DNA of 64,000 nucleotides, from NCBI GenBank assembly GCA_947471505.1, contig CANIWM010000018.1:19941-83940 (forward strand). The letters are read 5' to 3'. Origin of the DNA: Chthoniobacteraceae bacterium (GTDB lineage Bacteria > Verrucomicrobiota > Verrucomicrobiia > Chthoniobacterales > Chthoniobacteraceae). The notes beneath the pieces were generated by a model that saw only the letters and a program-made list of their open reading frames with translations, was not told where the DNA came from and ran no database searches. Of the stretch, positions 25,849 through 34,119 are shown one piece after another; the first letter of the stretch is position 1, and the number at the start of each line of letters is the position of its first letter. A program made the translations under genes and the position numbers.

Positions 25849-27522
25849 CTACTTTGTCAGCGACTTCGCCATCTCCATCTCGGAGGCGGGGACGTGGTAT
25901 TTGTGGCAGTCGAGACAGTCGGCAAACACTCCGCCCTCCACACGCTGCTTCACTGCGATCTTCATGTTCGCCTTGCCAAATGTGGGCGCGATCTTGAGCG
26001 AGTGATCCATATCCACAGCCGCGTAATCACGCGGACGATGGCACTCCGCGCAGCTCTTCTGTGCAGGGAGCAAAATGTCCGCCGTATCCTTGCTGCCGCT
26101 CGCCTTGCTGTGGCACTCGACGCAGGTGATGTGCGTGTGCGAGCCGTGCTTGAACGGGCCGCGCGTGAGCCATTGATCGGGGATATTCGGGTCCACAATC
26201 GTGGGTGAGGGCTTGCCATCTTTGACCTCATGGCACTTTGCACAGGCGGGCAGCGTCTGGCCCCGGTCATTGCCGGTGGCCTTGGGCTCTCCTTCAAAAA
26301 ACACCTTCTGCACCGCACCATCCATCCCGCCGGGCCACCGCGCGAGAATCTCCGCTCCACGCTGATTGACAAACGCGCTCAACGCGGCGGCATCCATACC
26401 CTTCACGTTTTCCTTCGCCCACTGCGACCATCGGTCGTTCAGCGCATTCAGGAAGTCACGGATATGCGTCGGGCTCCGATGTGGGAGATAAAAGCCGGGC
26501 AATTTCGGGTCGATACCGAGGCTGTGGCACTGCTGGCAGTGCTGCTCGTATTTGATGCGCTGGACGCCAATTCCATCGCCGTCGGGCTTATGGCAGTCGG
26601 TGCAGTCGAGCTTCTTGTTATTCACCATCGGGATGTCGTCCGCAAGGTGACGAGCGTGGTTAAACTTGATCGCCGCGTTGTCTTTCGCACCTGTCCGCTC
26701 GTAGAGGAAAAGTGGATGCCCGTCCTGGAAGCCACGGATGACCTCCGGCTTCACGTTCTTCGTTGCAGCAGGAATCCATTGAACGAGGTCGCCACCATTC
26801 ATTCGGACGTTTTGGCTGTGGGCCGCAGCCATTTTGCCGTCGTAATCTGAGCGCTTGAGAGAGTCGGCCATCTTACCTTCGCTGGAGTGGCATTCGATGC
26901 AGACGTTGCTTTTCGGCAGAGCCATCTTTTGCGCGCCGATGTGCTCTTTATGGCAGGCCGAACACTCGCTGGATGGCACCAAGTTCAGCTCCTTCGTCGT
27001 CTCCCGGAACATGATGGCCTTCCCGCCGGGCTGATGGAGGGCCATGCCGTCGTGGCATTTCAGGCAGGCGTTATCAATATTGCTGAGCTTCACAGAAGCG
27101 AGCGCCGTGTTCACTGCCACTGAGAGCTTTTCTCCGTCCGTAAGCGTATCCTTTACGTCGCCGAGTCGTTTCATCGCATCACCGCCCGCGGCTTTCAGTC
27201 GGTCCGTGAGAGGCGTCTTTTTATCGAGGAGCATCGCCTTTGTTTTCTCCAGCGGAAGCATGGAAAATACATCCGTCGTCGCTCCCTCATGGCAAATCTC
27301 ACATTGCTCAGTAAAGCGCGCGTGATTTGCTGAAATCGGCCCCGTATTAAAAAACTCGTTCGATCCTCCCAAGTGCTTATAGCCGAGCGCCCAAACCAAA
27401 CCGCCGACGACGGCAAGGATACTCAACCACTTGCGCCAGCGGCGGAGGTAGTGACCCTCTTTGTAGTAGGTCAGGTTGTCCTTATACTTTTGCGCGATTT
27501 GCTTTTGCGTGTTTTCGGGCAT
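25849..27522 (-). CDS. Membrane-anchored decaheme cytochrome c
   Basis: 557 residues from ATG 27522 (a TTG six bases earlier is also possible). One N-terminal helix (WLSILAVVGGLVWALGY) anchors a periplasmic domain. Ten CxxCH heme sites are visible: CEICH, CLKCH, CSACH, CIECH, CTDCH, CQQCH, CAKCH, CVECH, CAECH and CLDCH. It ends the operon with the cNMP/Fe-S protein and the b-type membrane protein, seven bases after the latter. Probably a quinol-linked or terminal electron carrier in the periplasm. It does not match NrfA (no CxxCK site) and its direction of electron flow is unknown. Confidence 0.87.
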   Translation of the reverse strand: MPENTQKQIAQKYKDNLTYYKEGHYLRRWRKWLSILAVVGGLVWALGYKHLGGSNEFFNTGPISANHARFTEQCEICHEGATTDVFSMLPLEKTKAMLLDKKTPLTDRLKAAGGDAMKRLGDVKDTLTDGEKLSVAVNTALASVKLSNIDNACLKCHDGMALHQPGGKAIMFRETTKELNLVPSSECSACHKEHIGAQKMALPKSNVCIECHSSEGKMADSLKRSDYDGKMAAAHSQNVRMNGGDLVQWIPAATKNVKPEVIRGFQDGHPLFLYERTGAKDNAAIKFNHARHLADDIPMVNNKKLDCTDCHKPDGDGIGVQRIKYEQHCQQCHSLGIDPKLPGFYLPHRSPTHIRDFLNALNDRWSQWAKENVKGMDAAALSAFVNQRGAEILARWPGGMDGAVQKVFFEGEPKATGNDRGQTLPACAKCHEVKDGKPSPTIVDPNIPDQWLTRGPFKHGSHTHITCVECHSKASGSKDTADILLPAQKSCAECHRPRDYAAVDMDHSLKIAPTFGKANMKIAVKQRVEGGVFADCLDCHKYHVPASEMEMAKSLTK

Positions 27523-27529
27523 GGCCAAA

Positions 27530-28471
27530 TCAAGGGTTCACGATGATGAGCCGCAGTTCCACTACTGCGTGCCAGAGCGTGAGGATGATCAAAAGGAGGG
27601 AAATCGGGACGTGGATGAGGAGCCAGCCGTGGAGCCAGTGTTGTAGCTTCGCTTGGAGGTCCGTCCGGCGGCGCTCATCGCAGCACGCTTGGAGTTCTTC
27701 GACGCGGGGCGTCCAATTTGGCGCGACATTCAGCTTCAAATGCCGGAACGCCTCATCGCTGTTCCGGATCGCACTGAGTTGATGGTTGTCGCCTCGCCGT
27801 AGCCGCAGATAAGGCAAGGCGTCTTCCTCCAAAAACTCACGAATCGCCTCTGCACTCTGGATGTCCGCGGGGGTGAGCGGCACGGCCTTCGGGTCCGGCT
27901 TCGCATCAGGCGCGGGCGCGACAGGTGTGCAATCCTTCAATAGAGTCTCAGCCACTGACAGCGCACGTTTGCGGATGTGGGGAATCTGCTCAAATACCAC
28001 TTCGCGAGGCAGTCGCTCCTTCAGGAGAACAGGGATAACCTGCTGCATCGCGATACCAAAAAAGCCCGTTCCCATCACGATGAAATACAGCCACATCATC
28101 ACGGAGGAATGGGAACTCTTCATCGCGAATCCGGAGTGCATCGCCACGAGCGGGATGGTGAAAATCGTGAGCCAGACGTGCGCTTTAAGCCAAATCTCCA
28201 CGCGGCCAATTCTCCAAAGGCGTTTCTTTTTACGCACCCCGAGAGCCGCGGCGAATAGGAAGATCAGAAAGGCGAGTGTGCCAAAGAGGATGCCTACGCG
28301 GGTTCCGCCGTAGGTGTTCTTTTGTCCCTCAGTGTCTTTCAGGATTCCCGGTAGCTCGAAGGCGAAAGGCAGATGGCTCGGGTGGAACCTTGCCATGTAG
28401 AGAAGCACCGTCACCGCTGTCGCGAGAAGCGTTACAATGAACCACGGGAGATGAGAACGGTTGATGACCAT
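27530..28471 (-). CDS. Multi-helix membrane protein, probable b-type cytochrome
   Basis: 313 residues from ATG 28471, two bases after the upstream stop; the longer reading to 28615 overlaps that gene and is rejected. About five hydrophobic helices: residues 9-28, 55-77, 95-112, 122-140 and 285-305. Histidines fall in or at helices (LKAHVWLTIF, LVAMHSGF, WLLIHVP, LTLWHAV), enough for two b hemes. A hydrophilic stretch of about 120 residues separates helices 4 and 5. It lies between the cNMP/Fe-S gene and the decaheme gene and would be the membrane link between them. I do not recognise a named family. Confidence 0.72.
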   Translation of the reverse strand: MVINRSHLPWFIVTLLATAVTVLLYMARFHPSHLPFAFELPGILKDTEGQKNTYGGTRVGILFGTLAFLIFLFAAALGVRKKKRLWRIGRVEIWLKAHVWLTIFTIPLVAMHSGFAMKSSHSSVMMWLYFIVMGTGFFGIAMQQVIPVLLKERLPREVVFEQIPHIRKRALSVAETLLKDCTPVAPAPDAKPDPKAVPLTPADIQSAEAIREFLEEDALPYLRLRRGDNHQLSAIRNSDEAFRHLKLNVAPNWTPRVEELQACCDERRRTDLQAKLQHWLHGWLLIHVPISLLLIILTLWHAVVELRLIIVNP

Positions 28472-28473
28472 AG

Positions 28474-30435
28474 TTAGTGCGTCGTTCTGGATTTTTTCTG
28501 GAAGCTCCAGCCTTTGCCTTGTTTCCCTGATGCAAAGAATTTCGCGGGGTCCACTCGCTTGGCCGCGTCGTGCGGACACGCATAGACACAGCTCGGAACG
28601 CTGAGGTCTGTGCAAAGGTCACAGGTCGTCGCTTTCTGCACGGTGACTTTCTTTTTCACCATCTTCTTGGGCGGCTCGGCTTTCTTGGGCTCTTCCTTTT
28701 TGGCAGGTGCTGGGGCTGGTTTCGCCACGGTTTCTGCGGGTTTCGCAGGGGCGGGGGCTGGGTCCGCAGTCTTCGCCTCTACGGGAGCTTTCGCGGGCTC
28801 GGCGACAACGGGTTTTACAACAGTCTCGGAAGGCACGGCGGCGGACTTGTTGGCTTCGGGAGCTGGTTCCGCAGTCTTCGCTTCTGTTGGAGCTTTCGCT
28901 GGTTCGGCTGGCGCTGCTGCGACGGGCTTTACTTCGGCGGGAGCTGGCGCTGGTTTTGCAGGCGGCGGAGTCGCAGGTTTCGCTGCGGCTGCGGGAGCGG
29001 CGGCGGCTGGCTTTGCTGCTTCGGCGGCGACTTCTTTGATTACATCAAAGGAGTGCATGTTGATGTTCCCGTATGGGCAAAGCTCGGCGCATTTTCCGCA
29101 GCCGATACACCAGTCTTCGATGATGATTTCGAGCGACTCTTTGCGCAGGATACTGCCGACCGGACACTGCGTCATGCAGAGCGGGTCGCGGCAGGAGCGG
29201 CAGGCTGTCGGAACCATGAAATGATCGTAGCGCAGTCCGTCGCGGATGAGGCGCGTCACGCCGTCGTGCGCGTCGGCACAAGCGTTCACGCAAGCGTCGC
29301 AGCGCGTGCAGTGGTCGAGGTCAATGAGAAGGAGGTTTTGCGCTTCGTAGAGCCCTTGGTTGAGGAAATCATCGAGCTGCAACCCTGGTGGCGGTTTCCG
29401 CTCTTCGTCCGCTTTGATGCGCGCCTCGGCAACCTTGGTCAGCGATTCGAGGACGACGGGAAACTTCTCCAGCATCACCTTGAAGTCATCCCCATTGATC
29501 TTCACGAGGTCCACCGCGTCGAGAGCGGTGCAAGTCGCATTGCGCGGCTGGTTCTTTAATAGACCAATCTCTCCGAAAAACTCCCCGCGCTTTAGATAAG
29601 TGCGCACCATCTCGCCGCCGGGCATCGCCTGTGACACTCGGACCAACCCGCTGCGGATGAGATAAAACGCATCCGCCGCGTCGCCTTGTTTACAAACGAC
29701 CTGGCCTTTCCCGCAGCTCACCAACTCCGCGCGGTCGCGCAGATAGCCGAGAAACTCATCCCCCACCGTCGCGAACAGCGGGACGGTGCTAAGATGGTTC
29801 GACAGCGAGCGAGCGCGATACTTCTCGTCCATCGCCTTCTTGAAGCTCGTGCCTTTGAAAGTGGGCAGCTTCACCTTTGTGCTGGCCTTCGTCTCGGCGT
29901 CCACATCACGCGTGCCGAGCAGCATGTCGAGGATGACACGCAGCGTCTCGATCATCACGCAATCTGTCTTAGCCCTCACGGTCGCGGAACGTGGCTGGAA
30001 AGTGCGGCACGTCATCTCCCCGAACAGGTCTCCCGCGCCGAGCGTCGCCAGCGGCTTCGTCTTCGGCAAGTCCACATCCGCGTCGATAGCGATGAAGCCG
30101 TTCTGTTCATTCCCCGCACTCGAACCTCCACCGAAAAGCCCCGTAATCTTTTTGAAGAATCCGAAAACGCCTTTTCCATGCCGCTGGCTCTGGACCTTGG
30201 CGAGCGGGTTTTCGATGTAAATATCTACGTCCCCCTCGACGATATAAAAAGCCGTTGATCCAAAGTCACCCTCGCGGCAGACGATGTCGCCCTCCGAGAA
30301 GCGCCGCAGCACCGCTGCGCCGAGTGCGTAATTCTTGAGCAAGCCCATGGATATTTCGCCAAGGGCAGGCAGATGCTTGAGCATCTCTTCGATAGTGAGA
30401 GGTTCACCAGTTGTGAGTTTTTCCGGCGCTTCCAT
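28474..30435 (-). CDS. Fusion of two cyclic-nucleotide-binding domains with a split four-cluster ferredoxin
   Basis: 653 residues. The first cNMP-binding (CRP-like) domain spans about 35-175 with a 45-residue insert; the second about 215-330 (GEFFGEIGLL). Residues about 360-450 carry CTRCDACVNAC, CRSCRDPLCMTQC and CIGCGKCAELC, three cluster motifs. Then comes a linker of about 130 residues made of Pro/Ala/Lys/Glu repeats (PAPAEVKPVA, AEPAKAPVEAK). The last 55 residues contain CDLCTDLSVPSCVYAC, the fourth motif of the usual HybA/NrfC set. The architecture implies that a bound nucleotide gates electron transfer. First gene of the redox operon. No DNA-binding helix-turn-helix is seen, so it is not a CRP regulator. 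Confidence 0.82.
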   Translation of the reverse strand: MEAPEKLTTGEPLTIEEMLKHLPALGEISMGLLKNYALGAAVLRRFSEGDIVCREGDFGSTAFYIVEGDVDIYIENPLAKVQSQRHGKGVFGFFKKITGLFGGGSSAGNEQNGFIAIDADVDLPKTKPLATLGAGDLFGEMTCRTFQPRSATVRAKTDCVMIETLRVILDMLLGTRDVDAETKASTKVKLPTFKGTSFKKAMDEKYRARSLSNHLSTVPLFATVGDEFLGYLRDRAELVSCGKGQVVCKQGDAADAFYLIRSGLVRVSQAMPGGEMVRTYLKRGEFFGEIGLLKNQPRNATCTALDAVDLVKINGDDFKVMLEKFPVVLESLTKVAEARIKADEERKPPPGLQLDDFLNQGLYEAQNLLLIDLDHCTRCDACVNACADAHDGVTRLIRDGLRYDHFMVPTACRSCRDPLCMTQCPVGSILRKESLEIIIEDWCIGCGKCAELCPYGNINMHSFDVIKEVAAEAAKPAAAAPAAAAKPATPPPAKPAPAPAEVKPVAAAPAEPAKAPTEAKTAEPAPEANKSAAVPSETVVKPVVAEPAKAPVEAKTADPAPAPAKPAETVAKPAPAPAKKEEPKKAEPPKKMVKKKVTVQKATTCDLCTDLSVPSCVYACPHDAAKRVDPAKFFASGKQGKGWSFQKKSRTTH

Positions 30436-30446
30436 GAGCAGGCGAT

Positions 30447-30476
30447 TCTATATCAACATGGCCGCGAAAATGTGAA
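30447..30476 (-). promoter_or_regulatory. Possible promoter of the cNMP/Fe-S-decaheme operon
   Basis: On the minus strand TTCACA, an 18-base spacer and TATAGA end about 12 bases before ATG 30435, which would give a nearly leaderless transcript. The -10 match is good; the -35 is moderate. Confidence 0.35.
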
Positions 30477-30504
30477 GCATCATCTTTCACTTCTTTCTTC
30501 CGGC

Positions 30505-31038
30505 TTATTCCGACAGAGATGCGAGCAGCTTGGGTCGCGTGCTCGGGATACGATGAATGGCGCGGCCCAGCGAAAGAATCGCGCTGATTTCCGGGTGCTC
30601 GATCCCCAGCAGCCGCACGAGTTCTTTTTCAAAATGGAGCATCGCACGGCGAGTGGCGGGCTTCGCGTCGAGGTGCGCCAGTGCTCGCTGGAGCAAGTCG
30701 AACAGCTCCGGCGCCGGCTGCTCGGGCTCGGTGGCGTATTCCATCAGCTCGATAAAATACGAGCCCAGCGCGACACGCGGGAAGTCGGTGCGCATGTTCT
30801 CGCGCGGCTCGCGCAGGATGGCTTCGCGGAGCGTGTGGATTTCGCTTTTCGCGCTGCGCGTAAAGGCGATCTCGCATTCAAAGAACAAGTCCAACGTGCC
30901 AGCGAATTTGCTCTTCGGGCGCAGCGCGCCTTTCACCACAGTCTTCACCCGGCCATGCAGACTGGTGAACCACGTCACGATGAGGCTCGTGTCGCTGAAG
31001 CGCGTCTTGCGCAGGAGAATGGCGGCGGTCGTCTCCAA
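30505..31038 (-). CDS. recO: DNA repair protein RecO, short form
   Basis: 177 residues from TTG 31038, supported by AGGAGG five bases upstream. The N-terminus (ETTAAILLRKTRFSDTSLIVTWFT...GRVKTVVKGALRPKSKF) is the OB-fold of RecO, which loads RecA with RecR at gaps. Most RecO proteins have about 240 residues and many carry a C-terminal zinc-binding CxxC; here the helical domain is shortened and no cysteines are present. Starts 31 bases after moxR and is probably co-transcribed with it. Confidence 0.82.
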   Translation of the reverse strand: METTAAILLRKTRFSDTSLIVTWFTSLHGRVKTVVKGALRPKSKFAGTLDLFFECEIAFTRSAKSEIHTLREAILREPRENMRTDFPRVALGSYFIELMEYATEPEQPAPELFDLLQRALAHLDAKPATRRAMLHFEKELVRLLGIEHPEISAILSLGRAIHRIPSTRPKLLASLSE

Positions 31039-31069
31039 GTTTACCTCCTCGATGTGATCTCCCCCACTT

Positions 31070-32056
31070 CTACGTGTTCGCCTTCAGCGCCTCCTCGATA
31101 ATCGCATCGCTCGTCATCCCCTCCGCTTCTCCCTCGAAATTCAAGATCACCCGATGCCGCAGCGCCGCCCCCGCAGCCTTCGCGATGTCCGCCTTCGCGA
31201 CATGAAAACGGCCATCCAGCACCGCATGAATCTTCGCGGCTAAAGTCAGCGCCTGCGCCCCGCGCGGGCTCGCTCCGTAGCGGACGAACCGCTTCGCCAT
31301 CGGCGTCGCGCCGGGCTGGTCCGGGTGCGTCGCCATCACCAGCCGCACGGCAAAATCCTGCACCTCCCGCGCAATCGGCACCTGCCGGATGAGGTCGCGC
31401 AGCGCCATCAGTTCCGAGCTATCGCCCAGCACTTTCTCCACGCGCGGCGTGTCGGCGCTCGTCGTGCGGTCGAGAATCGTGTGCAGCTCCTCCGCGCTCG
31501 GATAGCGGACTTTCAGCTTGAAAAGAAACCGGTCCAACTGCGCTTCTGGCAGCGGGTAAGTGCCCTCCATCTCCAGCGGATTCTGCGTAGCGAGAACGAG
31601 GAACGGCTGCGGCAAAGCGTGCGTGATTCCACCGACGGTGACGTGATGTTCCTGCATCGCCTCCAGCAGCGCGCTTTGTGTTTTCGGCGTCGCGCGATTG
31701 ATCTCATCGGCAAGCACGAGGTTCGCAAACACCGGCCCCCGGCGAAACTGGAACGTCTTCCTCCCCTGCTCATCCTCCGTGATGATGTTGGTGCCCACGA
31801 TGTCCGCCGGCATCAAGTCTGGCGTGAACTGGAGCCGCGAAAACGACAGATTCACCGCGCTCGCCAGCGTGCGGACGAGCATCGTTTTCCCCAGCCCCGG
31901 CACACCCTCCAGCAGCACATGCCCCCCTGCGAAAAAGGCGACGAGCACCCCTTCGATAATGTCGTCCTGTCCGGCGATGAGCTTGCTCATCTCCTTGGAG
32001 ATACTCGTAAAGGTGGAGCGAAATTGGCGGAGTTGTTCTTCTGCGGGCTGATTCAT
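31070..32056 (-). CDS. MoxR-family AAA+ ATPase
   Basis: 328 residues. Walker A EGVPGLGKT, Walker B LADEINRATPKTQSALLEAMQE and sensor ATQNPLEMEGTYPLPEAQLDRF are the MoxR signatures. MoxR ATPases act as chaperones that load cofactors or mature complexes, usually together with DUF58 and von Willebrand A proteins. None of those partners follows here; recO does. Confidence 0.93.
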   Translation of the reverse strand: MNQPAEEQLRQFRSTFTSISKEMSKLIAGQDDIIEGVLVAFFAGGHVLLEGVPGLGKTMLVRTLASAVNLSFSRLQFTPDLMPADIVGTNIITEDEQGRKTFQFRRGPVFANLVLADEINRATPKTQSALLEAMQEHHVTVGGITHALPQPFLVLATQNPLEMEGTYPLPEAQLDRFLFKLKVRYPSAEELHTILDRTTSADTPRVEKVLGDSSELMALRDLIRQVPIAREVQDFAVRLVMATHPDQPGATPMAKRFVRYGASPRGAQALTLAAKIHAVLDGRFHVAKADIAKAAGAALRHRVILNFEGEAEGMTSDAIIEEALKANT

Positions 32057-32157
32057 GTGAACGCGGACGTTGCAGGACTTCGCGCGCTTATTCCAGCATG
32101 GACTCGCTTCCCTCTCTCAATTCTCACGCCTATTTCGTTCCCCCTTATCATCAGCCA

Positions 32158-32670
32158 TCAAATCCCAGCGCGGTCGGAATTTTCCCCGGCAAATCCGGCG
32201 GGCAGGCGTTGGAGCAGCGCGTTCATGTAGCGGACAAAATCGGCGTCTTCACCTTGAAGATGGCTCGTGAGCGCGGCGCGAAAGTCGTCGCGAGAGCACC
32301 ACTCCTTGATGTAGTCATCCCACGATTTCCAAAGCCGGGTGGTCTGTTTGTCCATCGCGTCTTCGTAAACGAGGATGTATGCGCGCTCGAAAATGGATAC
32401 CAGAATCCCGAAGATGATATGGCGACGCTCGGCTTTTTCACCCTCCAAAGTCTGAGAGGATTTCGACATGAGCTGGAGGTCGGAGTTTGCGAGCACGAGG
32501 CGGAGGAATTCATCGTATTCGCGCGAGAGATTCAGAAACAGCTCCTCCTGATCGTTGATGTTCTCTTTTTTTCGCTCAAGCCAAAATGTGATAATCAGCC
32601 ACGGAAAGCCGATGATCGTGGCGACATACGACCACATTTCGAGTTGTTCCAGCAGCGTCATGCGCCACAT
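32158..32670 (-). CDS. Hypothetical protein with one N-terminal membrane helix
   Basis: 170 residues from ATG 32670 (ATG 32661, MTLLEQLE, also possible). A helix (WSYVATIIGFPWLIITFWLE) is followed by a mostly helical cytoplasmic part with HIIFGILVSIFERAYILVYED and two tryptophan-containing charged segments. I do not recognise a family beyond small membrane proteins of this build found in accessory regions. It lies between moxR and the toxin-antitoxin pair. Confidence 0.6.
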   Translation of the reverse strand: MWRMTLLEQLEMWSYVATIIGFPWLIITFWLERKKENINDQEELFLNLSREYDEFLRLVLANSDLQLMSKSSQTLEGEKAERRHIIFGILVSIFERAYILVYEDAMDKQTTRLWKSWDDYIKEWCSRDDFRAALTSHLQGEDADFVRYMNALLQRLPAGFAGENSDRAGI

Positions 32671-32797
32671 TTACCCCACTGCGGGTGCGAAGTCGAGCTA
32701 CGCCAAAATGTCTTTTACCATCTTCGCGGATTCCTGCCCCGCTTTCCACTCCTCCATCCACGCTTGCACAAGGCCTTTGACTCCCTATCATCGCATC

Positions 32798-33022
32798 ATG
32801 ATCAAAGAGGCAATTCCGCACTTCGACGAACTTAGCCAAGCTGAAAAAATGCTGCTCTTGGAAGAACTATGGGACGATTTCGCAGGGCATCCGGCAGATG
32901 TTCCAGTTCGCAATTGGCAGAAAAGCGAATTGGAAAATCGCTACCGCGAATACCTCGCCAATCCGAAGGAAGGTTCCGCTTGGTCGGACGTTCGTGAGCG
33001 GCTTTTGACTGCGCTGCGATGA
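32798..33022 (+). CDS. Antitoxin of a RelE/ParE-type module (addiction module component family)
   Basis: 74 residues from ATG 32798. FDELSQAEKMLLLEELWDDF and the acidic helix resemble the small putative addiction-module component family that pairs with RelE/ParE toxins. The stop overlaps the toxin start (ATGA), so translation is coupled, as usual for such pairs. It should bind and neutralise the toxin and repress the operon. Confidence 0.82.
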   Translation: MIKEAIPHFDELSQAEKMLLLEELWDDFAGHPADVPVRNWQKSELENRYREYLANPKEGSAWSDVRERLLTALR

Positions 33023-33339
33023 GCCCGCCGCTGATCGTCCGCCGCCGTGCGGAGCACGATATGGCTGAGGCGGGGCTCTGGTATGAAAGTCGGAGTTCTG
33101 GCGCTGGCATTCACTTTGTCCGCTGTGCTGATGCCTCGATTTCGCTGATTTCCCGTCAACCTGAAGCGGGGCCTGTTCAGTTTGGGCCGTTTCGTCGGGT
33201 GTTGGTCGCTCGGTTTCCGTTCAGCGTGTTCTACAGTATAGAGCCCGAGGCTATCGTGGTGCATGGCGTTTTCCACTCATCCCGCGATCCCGACAAGATT
33301 CGGCGGCTCTTGGAGTCTGGCGGCGAAGAGCCGATGTGA
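33019..33339 (+). CDS. RelE/ParE-family toxin
   Basis: 106 residues; start overlaps the antitoxin stop by 4 bases. RRRAEHDMAEAGLWYES, GPVQFGPFRRVLVARFPFSVFYSIEPEAIVVHGVFHSSRDP is the compact beta-sheet fold of RelE/ParE toxins with the FPFxVFYxI and VHGVFHxxRDP motifs. RelE types cleave mRNA on ribosomes; ParE types inhibit gyrase; which applies cannot be decided here. The C-terminus RRLLESGGEEPM is slightly longer than usual. Confidence 0.87.
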   Translation: MSPPLIVRRRAEHDMAEAGLWYESRSSGAGIHFVRCADASISLISRQPEAGPVQFGPFRRVLVARFPFSVFYSIEPEAIVVHGVFHSSRDPDKIRRLLESGGEEPM

Positions 33340-33405
33340 GTGAAATTTCTCCACCCGCAGCCGCCGACTTAGGACTGCTCGCTGCCGATGCACACGACCG
33401 AAATA

Positions 33406-33450
33406 TCATCCGCGACTTAAACGGGAGATTGCATTCGTATCGAGCAACAT
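33406..33450 (-). pseudogene. Stub of a VapC-type PIN-domain toxin
   Basis: Starting four bases after the antitoxin-like gene on the same strand, the minus strand reads MLLDTNAISRLSRG and then stop. LLDTNAIS is the N-terminal metal-binding strand of VapC PIN toxins (first catalytic Asp). No continuation of a PIN domain is recognisable in any frame as far as the RelE gene. It is a 5' remnant of a vapBC pair, presumably cut when this island rearranged. Confidence 0.6.
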
Positions 33451-33453
33451 CGG

Positions 33454-33669
33454 TTACCGGGAAAGCGTCGGAAACTCTGTCTCGATTTCCGCCTCGATGC
33501 GGTCGAGTTCCGTGCGCTCCACCTGCGGCGGCGGCACCGGCCACGAGTGCTGTGGATTTGCGACCATTTGCGGCGACTTGCTGCGGCGTTCGATCCATTG
33601 CCGCAACTCGTTAAACTTCACTGGTGGCAATTGTTCAATGGCCTCTTCGACTTCACTCAGCGTGCTCAT
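33454..33669 (-). CDS. VapB/DUF2281-like antitoxin, orphan
   Basis: 71 residues. MSTLSEVEEAIEQLPPVKFNELRQWIERR is typical of small antitoxins that precede PIN toxins. The tail (ERTELDRIEAEIETEFPTLSR) would wrap a toxin. Only a 14-residue toxin stub follows, so it is orphaned here and may act as an anti-addiction gene or be decaying. Confidence 0.65.
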   Translation of the reverse strand: MSTLSEVEEAIEQLPPVKFNELRQWIERRSKSPQMVANPQHSWPVPPPQVERTELDRIEAEIETEFPTLSR

Positions 33670-33819
33670 GCGCGGAAAATGCCCGATGTTCTACGGCCCG
33701 TCAACTCACTGGTTTGGGCGAAAAGAAAACGTCATTGAGCATTGAGCCGCATTTCATCCATCGCCTTTTGAGGGGCGGATTTGAACGCTTTTAGCGCACT
33801 GATCCGCTTTTCCTCATGT

Positions 33820-34101
33820 CTAAAGATTTGCAATTTTTTTGAAATCGCTCTCGTTCGTGATGATGTCTGGAAACTCCTCGCGGGCGTAGTCGTAAGCCCA
33901 TCTCTCATGAAAGGGCTCTGTAGCTGTGCCGCAGGCTGTACAATACCTATGTTTCGGAGAGTATGCTGCGTTGCAATGCGGACAGTATCGTGTGACAAGC
34001 AGTTCCAAACACCGTGCGCGCGCTGCTTCACGTCTCTCATTTCTCCGTAGGACTTCTTGTTTTTGTTTTTCGAGTTCTTCACAGCGTGCCCGCTCTTCCA
34101 T
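33820..34101 (-). CDS. Zinc-ribbon protein, downstream half of a gene split by a stop codon
   Basis: 93 residues from ATG 34101. A charged coiled-coil start (EERARCEELEKQKQEVLRRN) is followed by a zinc ribbon YCPHCNAAYSPKHRYCTACG. The frame is continuous with the upstream gene 34120-34488 except for one TAA; between TAA and this ATG the frame reads ERQRKL. It can be a separate translated gene or the C-terminal half of a broken one. Lower GC than neighbours. Function unknown. Confidence 0.5.
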   Translation of the reverse strand: MEERARCEELEKQKQEVLRRNERREAARARCLELLVTRYCPHCNAAYSPKHRYCTACGTATEPFHERWAYDYAREEFPDIITNESDFKKIANL

Positions 34102-34119
34102 CAGCTTGCGTTGTCTCTC

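Noticed and set aside
28650..29010. Tandem-repeat appearance of the Pro/Ala/Lys stretch
   Set aside because: Considered as a minisatellite; it is coding throughout in one frame and explained as a low-complexity linker.
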